Shown piece after piece: positions 59,001 to 64,000 of a stretch of 64,000 nt of DNA. The translations under genes and the position numbers were made by a program. The stretch lies in contig NC_073360.2 in NCBI RefSeq assembly GCF_027580225.2, positions 9,478,501 through 9,542,500 on the forward strand, in the 5' to 3' direction. Under the pieces are notes generated by a model, which was given only the letters and a program-made list of their open reading frames with translations, was not told the DNA's origin and did not search any database. Source of the DNA: Misgurnus anguillicaudatus (taxonomy: Eukaryota > Chordata > Actinopteri > Cypriniformes > Cobitidae). Each line of letters opens with the position of its first letter. Positions within the stretch are counted from its first letter, which is position 1.

Positions 59001-61403
59001 CATTCCACTTTTTTTTAAATATGCAAATTTTTCAGCTCCCTTAGAGTTAAATATGATTTTTAACGTTTTGGAATTCATTCAGCTGATCTCCGGGTCTGGC
59101 GCTAGCACTTTTAGCATAGCTTAGCGCAATCCATTGAATCTGATTAGACCTAGCATCGCGCTAAAAAATTAACAAAGAGTTTCGATATTTTTACTATTTA
59201 AAACTTGACTCTTCTGTAGTGACATTGTGTACTAAGATCGACAGAAAATTAAAAGTTGCAATTTTCTAAGCAGATATGGCTAGGAAGTATACTCTCAAAC
59301 TTGCGTAATAATCAATGACTTTGCTGCTGTAACATGGCTTCAGCAGGCGTAGTGATATTACGCACTGCCCAAAAATAGTCCCCTTGGTTACTTTCAATAG
59401 CAGGGGACTATTTTCGGGCAGTGCGTAATATCACTGGATGGATTAATATCACAATGGATTGTGCTATGCTAAAAGTGCTAGCGTCAGACCCGGAGATCAT
59501 CTGAATGGATTCCAAAACAGTGAGTATCAAATGTTTAACTCTAGGGGAGCTGGAAATGAGCATATTTTCAAAAAAAATTGGAATGTCCCTTAAAACAACA
59601 GTACTGTTTGCACATTATGCTTCACAGAAGGCGTGCTAAGGACGTCGGCAATTCGGCAAATAGATGGTAAGCTGTTTTAAACAACTTTGGTCAAGAAATG
59701 TGGAATTTTACTTCAGGTGAGCTTGACTTTTAAGCAGCAGGTGCGTGGAAACAGTGCGGGGGTAAATGTGTCATCTGTATCAAAACGTTATGATTGACCC
59801 GAAGCTGTCGGCGCGGTCTGACGTCGTCCATTCTAAATGCCGGTAAATCAGCACTGATTTACCAGAAAGGTTCTGTTCACACATGACCTGTTAACTGCAA
59901 TTTACCAGCAAATTACCAGTAAAGACTGTATCTGTGAAAGGGACTATTGTGTGATCTTGCATTAAAAGACAGATGGATTGCACAACAGATTAATAGAAAG
60001 ATGTTTTCTTAATGGTCAGATACTTTTTTTTGCTTGTAACAAAACCAGTGAGCAGAAGCATGCTATGCTAAAATCTGAAGGCATAAAAGGTTGGCTTCTA
60101 GATGTTATTTAATTATAAAAAGCAAAAACCGGCATCCTACCTGTCTTTGCTGTGCCGTTCTCAAACCCATTCCAGTACCATGCTGGTTAAGAGGAGGCCT
60201 TTGGCTATTGGGCTTAGCTTGCAGGCAGGGAGATGACTGGATGGGCAGTTGGCAGTTCTGAAAGTGTATACCCTGCCCTGTTGTTGATGGCTGAGGCTGC
60301 TGTTTGTTTGGTGGAACTGTCATAAGAGGCATTGGTTGACCTGTAGATGAAGGTGGAACTTTAGTGTTGAAATGGACCAGGGTTTTAGTGCTTAGAGCCT
60401 TTGTGTCGAGGTGATGGGAGGTGTTGTATCCATTGGGCTTGAGAAAGCAGCTGGGCATGTTTTTGGCCTGTCCGGCACTCTGAGCAATGATTCTTCGCTG
60501 GGAAAGAGAAGCGGTACTGGGAATGGTCTCCTGATTGAAAGAGGTAGGGGTCTGGTGAACACCCAAGGAGGAAGAAGACCAGTTCCTAACCCCTCCGACT
60601 TGAGTCTGTTGATGGCTGTAAAGCATAGTGTTGGGCTGCTGTTGGTTGGCAGCCATTTGCTTTAGCTGCTCAGCATGTGACATTTCCGGCCACACTGGAA
60701 GTCCTCTAGAAGGAGGACCTCCCGTAGACTGTCCATGATTCAGCTGACCCGAAGATATGGATGAGGTGGATAAAGTTGTGTTAGCCATAGAAAAGGAAGG
60801 CCCGGCAGATGCTGGTCTGAGCTGCGAACAGCCACCAGATGCCTGGGTAAAATCTGGCAAGTACTCCGTCTTAATTGGCTTATCTAGATGAATGCAAGGA
60901 GGAGCTGCACCAGCTGAACTGGGTCGACCCAGATCCAGACCAAAGTCAGTGTCTTGCTTTAGCATCTTTTCCAGTTCCAGATCATTAAGTGACGGCACTG
61001 ACTTAGTGAGTTCATCAAACAAGTCCTGGAGCTCAGGATCAATCTGTCCGCTTCCTTCGTCTTTGAAGTCAAACGTAAGCGTAACTGGATCCGTCAATGA
61101 CTGGCTGCATGTCTGAACTTCAGTTGGCTCCTTCTTCATATCCCTCAGAGTTGTGTTAAAGAGATCGTTGCCAATTCCGTGAGGCATCATGAAAGTGTCC
61201 TTCTTTCTAAGCATGTTACCCTGGGAAGAATCCCTAACCAAGCTTTGGGCCTGTCCCGAAGCCAGAGCACAGGAAACGGGTCGAAAGGAGTTGGGTTCCA
61301 TGCGGGGGCGCTTGAAGTCAGATCCTGATGCGCCACAGGAGAGGCCATTCTGCTTGGGATTGTAAGCAGGAGACTGTGCTGCAATCTTTCTCCTTAGACC
61401 CTG
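40275..61403 (-). CDS. maml2: Mastermind-like 2, last four coding exons
   Basis: Minus-strand exons 61403-60141, 44045-43896, 41615-41507 and 41029-40275 join in phase (0, 0, 1) into about 758 residues ending in TAA. MAML proteins are nuclear co-activators that join Notch intracellular domain and CSL and recruit p300. Family marks: QGLRRKIAA and NPKQNGL at the start of the large exon; the acidic segment DPELQDLFDELTKSVPSLND then LELEKMLKQD; KTEYLPDFTQ; SAGPSFSMANTTLSTSS; EMSHAEQLKQMAANQQQ; the small-exon motif RHLTRPPPDYK; and the C-terminus DSDFIDSLLK...NDDWMKDINLEEILGGHS. These match MAML2 better than MAML1 or MAML3 as I recall them. The N-terminal basic helix that contacts Notch/CSL is in an exon beyond 64000. 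The human polyglutamine tract is nearly absent. The intron between the first two listed exons is 16 kb and transposon-rich. Confidence 0.9.
41169..41397. repeat. Fold-back MITE (GGGTGGTTTCCC ends) in a maml2 intron
   Basis: GGGTGGTTTCCCATACAGGG at the left is mirrored by AGTCCGGGAAACCGCC at the right. Inner CCAGGACTAGGCCTTA/TCTGGGACTAGGATAA also pair. It is about 229 bp and occupies half of the 477-bp last intron. Confidence 0.8.
41507..41615 (-). CDS. maml2: maml2 small exon with RPPPDYK motif
   Basis: Minus strand: acceptor AATTTCTTAG, donor G|GTGTGG, phase 0 to 1. Encodes DKLSTQDQFSRHLTRPPPDY then KQPCNGVIPQQPGLYS. The RHL(T/S)RPPPDYK block is shared by MAML proteins. Confidence 0.92.
41616..42953. 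other. maml2 intron, nothing clear
   Basis: An inverted pair around 41690-41870 (AAAGCAATAATCCCCAAGAA/GCGGGGCTTATTGCTTTTAT, and GTGCATTTTATAACAGC with GCTGTTAAAAAATGCAC) suggests a small fold-back element. No exon seen in the rest. Confidence 0.45.
42954..43684. repeat. TTAA-flanked 0.7-kb palindrome, copy 2
   Basis: A 731-bp palindrome with ends TTAAAGGAATAGTCTACTCA and TGAGTAGACTATTCCTTTAA, TTAA on both sides and complete arms. It is the fuller sibling of 22438-23147 and shows extra C/T changes in its centre (GCGGACCCAAAAGAGGAACT against GCGGATTTAAAAGAGGAACT). Only 160 bp from a maml2 exon. Confidence 0.92.
43896..44045 (-). CDS. maml2: maml2 50-codon exon
   Basis: Minus strand: acceptor TTCTTTTGTAG, donor ACA|GTGAGC, phase 0 both sides. 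Encodes GISLGPRLPAAARPVDITAQ then a Gln-rich stretch ending IQRQLGQQHSITDT. Gln content and position fit the poorly conserved middle of MAML2. Supported by splice sites and phase more than by sequence. Confidence 0.8.
44046..45606. other. maml2 16-kb intron, first part
   Basis: No exon recognised. AAGGACTGATCCTAAGGGGC near 44578 resembles a repeat end without a visible partner. Confidence 0.45.
45607..46530. repeat. Inverted-repeat element (GGGTGATTCTCNCGAAA ends)
   Basis: ACTTCTTGGGTGATTCTCACG at the left and TTTTCGAGAGAATCACCC at the right are inverted. Internal ATTCTCATTACCGCAA and TTGCGGTAATGAGATTTT pair. About 0.9 kb, with no transposase frame. Confidence 0.75.
46703..47892. mobile_element. 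hAT-like element (CAGGGCTCRAAATT ends)
   Basis: The left CAGGGCTCAAAATTAAC and right GCAATTTCGAGCCCTG ends are inverted. AATTT abuts both ends (46698-46702 and 47893-47897). The left arm has TAGGAGCACCAGC and the right arm CGGTCGCATATGCGACC. Open frames inside are short and show no transposase motif. Confidence 0.75.
47893..48260. other. Repeat-like DNA, unclassified
   Basis: Contains ATCAAATCGATCGAAATTAA and GAGAATCGAATTCAATCGAA-like words, with GAATCGTGACACTCCTAG at the right. This is suggestive of a broken hAT-type element of the GAATCG group, but no paired ends were confirmed. Confidence 0.35.
48540..48766. repeat. Right half of the GAGTAATCCTTTAA element family
   Basis: AATCCTGGAATGTTTTCCTC, CAAAAAATTTAATTACTTTT and GGAGTAATCCTTTAA match the right arm of 33239-34065. 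The left arm is missing. Its terminal TTAA (48763-48766) is also the first four bases of the next element. Confidence 0.75.
49376..49530 (+). pseudogene. CGGBP1/BED-like transposon protein fragment
   Basis: MAKRLSTTLLLSAKKLRNDF then YVTGELLFWKFCQYSVHGER. The zinc-ligand pattern of this protein family (Cys-x2-Cys) appears altered to Trp-x2-Cys and the downstream His-x-His is not found in frame. A decayed N-terminal piece inside 49142-50190. Confidence 0.45.
49921..49968. repeat. (TG)n-like microsatellite
   Basis: TGTGTGTG with GCGCGCGTGCACGTG interruptions, inside the hAT-like element. Confidence 0.85.
50258..51878. other. maml2 intron, nothing recognised
   Basis: About 1.6 kb without transposon ends, simple repeats or exon signals, unusually repeat-free for this window. 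Open frames here are short and have no family features. Confidence 0.5.
51934..52560. mobile_element. hAT element remnant (TAGGGCCGGGACT ends) with exact 8-bp duplication
   Basis: Ends TAGGGCCGGGACTCGATTAA and TTAACACGTTAAAGTCCCGGCCCTA are inverted at their outer 13 bases. GTAAAAAT flanks both exactly (51926-51933 and 52561-52568). ATTAATTAATTGAAATTAAT-type arms lie inside the ends. A minus-strand zinc-finger frame is within (52180-52365). 627 bp, internally deleted. Confidence 0.92.
52180..52365 (-). pseudogene. BED-type zinc-finger start of a hAT transposase
   Basis: A 61-codon frame reading MKMNEEADEIALVGPVDGKF then DGSVDKSMVVCKLCNKEFTY. The VVCKLCNKEFTYHT segment is the Cys-x2-Cys half of a BED finger, typical of hAT transposases. 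The expected downstream His pair and catalytic domain are missing, so it is a truncated remnant of the element's own transposase. Confidence 0.7.
52924..53598. other. maml2 intron, nothing recognised
   Basis: AT-rich, no exon. The last 35 bases (TTGTGCCGATAGACAATAG) look like the end of a repeat whose other half may follow 55031. Confidence 0.4.
53599..55031. repeat. 1.4-kb element with over 30-bp perfect terminal inverted repeats, with nested MITEs
   Basis: AGCTCGTTTACATGCACACC at the left, continuing AATAATGCGATTA, is exactly inverted at the right. The interior has GCGATTA/TAATCGC words throughout. It contains the TTAA-flanked MITE 53785-54008 and probably a second one ending at TTAA 54652-54655. 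Flanking sequence gives no clear duplication; CAATC/TGATCG-type bases outside look like an older repeat. Confidence 0.85.
53785..54008. repeat. TTAA-flanked 224-bp MITE
   Basis: TTAAAGGCGGAGTCCATGAT at the left and CATTGTGGACTCCGCCTTTAA at the right are inverted, with TTAA on both limits. Nested in the 53599-55031 element. Confidence 0.9.
55032..56141. other. maml2 intron, repeat-like fragments
   Basis: No coding exon. 55500-55720 and 55850-56140 contain open frames without family features. GAGCGCTCACACTAGTCAAA near 56069 resembles a fish MITE end with no resolved partner. Confidence 0.4.
56142..56580. repeat. TTAA-flanked element (TTAAAGGGCACCTATT)
   Basis: TTAAAGGGCACCTATTTCAT at the left and ATTGGTGCTCTTTAA at the right are inverted with mismatches, with TTAA at both limits. 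439 bp. Confidence 0.75.
57265..57428 (-). repeat. tRNA-derived SINE
   Basis: Read on the minus strand, the head TCCTGTATAGCTCAGTTGTA holds a tRNA A-box (TAGCTCAGTTG) and GGTGGGTTCAAACCCAGGGA holds a B-box (GGTTCAAACC). The tail TGTAAGTTGCTTTGGATAAA then AGCGTCTGCCAAATACATAA is the conserved fish SINE core. The head can form D and T arms, but the element continues well past a tRNA length and lacks a normal acceptor stem, so it is a SINE and not a tRNA gene. Confidence 0.85.
57429..58643. other. maml2 intron, nothing recognised
   Basis: No exon, transposon ends or RNA gene seen. Confidence 0.45.
58644..59948. repeat. Inverted-repeat element with nested TTAA palindrome
   Basis: AATAGCCTATTTCACACAGT at the left and ACTGTATCTGTGAAAGGGACTATT at the right are diverged inverted copies. 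Both arms hold GGTAAATTACC or TTTACCAG words. The 58994-59593 palindrome is inserted in the middle. Confidence 0.7.
58994..59593. repeat. 600-bp TTAA-flanked palindrome
   Basis: TTAAGGACATTCCACTTTTT at the left and AAAAATTGGAATGTCCCTTAA at the right are inverted, with TTAA at both limits. The arms share GATCTCCGGGTCTGGCGCTA/TAGCGTCAGACCCGGAGATC, GCTAAAAGTGCTA-type words and GATATTACGCACTGCCCAAA with its complement. Confidence 0.88.
60141..61403 (-). CDS. maml2: maml2 large exon (exon 2 of the family)
   Basis: Minus strand: tandem acceptor TTTTCAGCAG (start 61403 or 61400), donor CAG|GTAGGA, 421 codons, phase 0 both sides. It carries the QGLRRKIAA start, the acidic PELQDLFDELTKSVP region, KTEYLPDF, SAGPSFSMAN, EQLKQMAANQQQ and LVHFNTK. 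The Gln-repeat region of human MAML2 corresponds here to short PNKQQPQPS only. The ATG seen further upstream in the same frame is intronic. Confidence 0.93.
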
Positions 61404-62654
61404 CTGAAAATACACAAAATGAAACACTAATTAGTCAGGTGACACAAGTGATTAACTATAAAGTGAAATTTGCTGTACAGATTTCTTCAAAAATATTCTT
61501 CGAAAGCTATCAGTCTTCCTTTCTACAGCCAAAATGAAATCGCTTTCTGCTCAGCTGTGAGACTTTTATTAAAAACTCTTTGATGTTACTTACCAATGAA
61601 AACTATGACTGAGGATGAATTATCATTACAAACAAAACATCATAAATATCCCTGAATGAAATGTGCGCATCTCTTCAAATCAGACCACTATACCAGCACC
61701 AGCTCTGTGTTCTCTAACACAATTGGATGGAAACAAAATATTTCAAATACTATTGTCTCAAACCTTGGTATTAGCTGCGCAGATAAATTTAGCTATAAGA
61801 TAGATAGAGTTGTTAGACAAAAGCAGCTTTATCTGTTTCCCTCATTTGCATAAATTACATTTCCCACTGTTGCCTTGCTGTAAAGATAGCAGCATTTTCC
61901 TTGTGCGAAACTGTTTCCTTTGTTCTTCATGTCTTAATTTATGTAAATGAGGCTGTACAATGACTTTGAGTCTTATTCAAGTGGCTTTATAGAGGTTGAA
62001 CATATTCAAAGACTATATAGAATACCTTTTACGATTTTTAAGGTCACTGGAGAAATACAATATTACAGCGTATCGCCAGGTAACCTAAATATGCTAACAT
62101 CCAAATTCAATGCATTTATCAAAAGTAAATTGTATTTGTAAGTAAATGTAACGGTCCAGTTAAAATCGTTAAAAACACAGCACATTTTCAGTGTTTATAT
62201 TAAAGCGTAATATCTTTAACTCCACAAAAAGAATAATCTGAAAATATCGAAACCACTAAAACCAGCATTAATACTGAGCAGTCGTGATATTGCCTGCGCA
62301 TAGATATGCATAGTTATTCAAACGCCATCTGACATTATTGCTCTCTGAGAGAGATGTGCGTTATACTCGACATCATTATGAAAGCAGGGATGGGTAACTG
62401 TGGTGCAGTTTTCACTGTAGCGGCAAATTGGAGGCATTCACATTTATTGGAAATATTACTGGGATGGGATGCTTTATGCCTTTGGGACTGAAAACGATCA
62501 TAGTACCCCCACCCATATGCAGCTCATACACATTCTCAATGTCTCTTAATGGCCAGTGTGATATTTAGATATGCTATGAATGGCAGGCTGACATCAGTGC
62601 CTAATTACCTTTCTATTGTCTGACTCAACGTGGCAATGAAAAAGAAATGACATG
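61404..62654. other. maml2 intron 1, nothing recognised
   Basis: Upstream intron sequence on the maml2 strand. No N-terminal MAML exon and no repeat ends seen. Confidence 0.5.
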
Positions 62655-63145
62655 TAGGGATGGGCAATATAAACGATATGCAATATAAACGATAGAAAAT
62701 TGGCATACGATAGAGATTTTAAATCTATTGCACTATCGCGATAATGCGTGTTGATGACACAATCTACCCGCGAACTTTAGAGCCACGAGCTGCAGCCGAA
62801 TAAACATGGATGAAAGCGTCAGCGAAACATCGGAACTCGTGAAAAAGACCAATGCAACATCTATTATTTGGATTTAAGCCATAAGTTACATAAGTTAATT
62901 CCTGCTCCACGCGCGAAATTGGCATTATGGTCGTAATTGTGAAACATGCAGTATATTATATACTGTGTATCAGGAAAAAGTTCCAGCTAAGAGAGGTAAC
63001 AAGACTAATCTGGCTTTTGTAAGGGTCTATATAACCTGTTCTGAAACGAGTCTATTGAAAATATGATATCGCAATGCATATCGCTATCGCAAGAGGCTGC
63101 AATGTATAACGCAATATGGATTTTAGGCCATATTGCCCATCCCTA
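62655..63145. mobile_element. hAT-type element (TAGGGATGGGCAATAT ends) with exact 8-bp duplication
   Basis: TAGGGATGGGCAATATAAAC at the left and GGCCATATTGCCCATCCCTA at the right share 16 inverted terminal bases. ATGACATG flanks both exactly (62647-62654 and 63146-63153). ATCGCGATA and GCATATCGCTATCGC words inside. No transposase frame. Confidence 0.92.
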
Positions 63146-64000
63146 ATGACATGCATACAGCAAATGTAAGTAAGTTCAAACAAGTTCATTAAGAAAAGAC
63201 ATGAACCTTTTAGCTATCAGGATATTGAACAATGAACTATAAAAGAACAGATCTGGTCTTTAGTGCTCCCATGTAGTTGCATGCTATGGTATTCTGGGTG
63301 GTTCCTTCCAAAAAAGCCCACCCCAAGTGTACGTACAGCGTAACTAAACCCCTGGTCAGGGCCTGACTCCACCCACTGGCAATATTTGAAAAATTCAAGA
63401 AAAGTGGGCAGATCCCAACCGAGATAGAGGGGACGAGATCGTAACAAGGGCGTGGTGAGCTTGAACCTGCTTACGTCACAAGGTCTTTTTTTGGACCCAA
63501 CATCCAATAGGAAAATTCAGCTGCAGTAGCCACCGTTCAACCTGAAGAGGGCAGCACTTTTTTTTACACCATATATTATAGTATTGAAACACTTATCCAA
63601 ATGTCAAAAAAAGTTACTAAAATCAATGAACGGCACTAGTAAAGCCCCATTCTTACAGATCATTAACTAAAAAAAGTTGGTTTAGGGTTTAGTTACTCTT
63701 TAAACGATGTGATCTGGTAACCGAAAAAAGAATTGAGTACGGCAGAGAAGAAAGAAATAATAGTGTGGCTACACATAGGAAAGAAAAATTAAAAGTGAGA
63801 TCTCTTTAACATCTCAAACATTTCCCATTCTCAACATCAAATGGAGACTTTTGCTTGAGTCTCCTGCTTTTCACACTAGTTTCCTGAGACTTAAACTCTA
63901 CAACTCTGATATTTGTTTTCTCTAAAGTTTCATAAGAAATCTTAATAATAATCACACACTGTGCTCAGACTTTTCTCCAAAGCTAAAGACTCTAACACTC
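63146..64000. other. maml2 intron 1, right edge
   Basis: No exon recognised. maml2 exon 1 should lie to the right of the window. The 96-codon minus-strand frame at 63217-63507 has no family features. Confidence 0.5.

Noticed and set aside
60411..61384. Plus-strand and alternate-frame ORFs over the maml2 large exon
   Set aside because: Shadow frames of the real minus-strand exon.

Overview
This window is vertebrate nuclear DNA, most likely from a cypriniform (carp/zebrafish-type) fish. The evidence is AT-rich sequence, multi-exon genes with GT-AG introns, and a very dense load of short DNA transposons, MITEs and tRNA-derived SINEs of the kind known from cyprinid genomes. No bacterial-type operon, CRISPR array or prokaryotic origin is present. 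Four protein-coding genes can be supported.

Layout, left to right: about 1-5.4 kb is repeat-rich intergenic DNA, including nested transposons at 3.4-5.3 kb. gpr171 (+, single coding exon, 5697-6659) encodes a P2Y-like orphan GPCR. clrn1 (+, three coding exons, 10065-16592) encodes a complete 232-residue clarin-1, the Usher 3A hair-cell and photoreceptor tetraspan protein. mindy4b (+, core exons 24974-35131, with two likely upstream exons at 20.7-20.9 kb) encodes a MINDY-family deubiquitinase-like protein whose catalytic cysteine position is arginine. maml2 (-, last four coding exons, 61403 down to 40275) encodes a Mastermind-like Notch co-activator; its first exon, with the Notch/CSL-binding helix, lies beyond the right edge. 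maml2 and mindy4b converge tail to tail.

From memory, gpr171, clrn1 and mindy4b are also neighbours on human 3q25, while human MAML2 is on chromosome 11. The window would then join a conserved three-gene block to maml2 in a fish arrangement. The four genes have unrelated jobs (chemosensory-type receptor, hair-bundle membrane protein, ubiquitin-related pseudoenzyme, Notch transcription) and there is no sign that they work as a system.

Most remaining sequence is transposon-derived. Three structural classes stand out. (1) TTAA-flanked palindromic elements opening with TTAAAG or TTAACCC, at least ten of them, from 149 bp to 1.56 kb. (2) hAT-type elements with exact 8-bp target-site duplications, most nested inside older MITEs. 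(3) TA-flanked elements with CACTGNAAAAAA ends. I found no convincing previously undescribed gene system. The most notable points are the Q-R-Y replacement of the DRY motif in gpr171, the intact but catalytically dead mindy4b, repeat insertions only a few bases from splice donors, and the nested transposon record with precise insertion scars.
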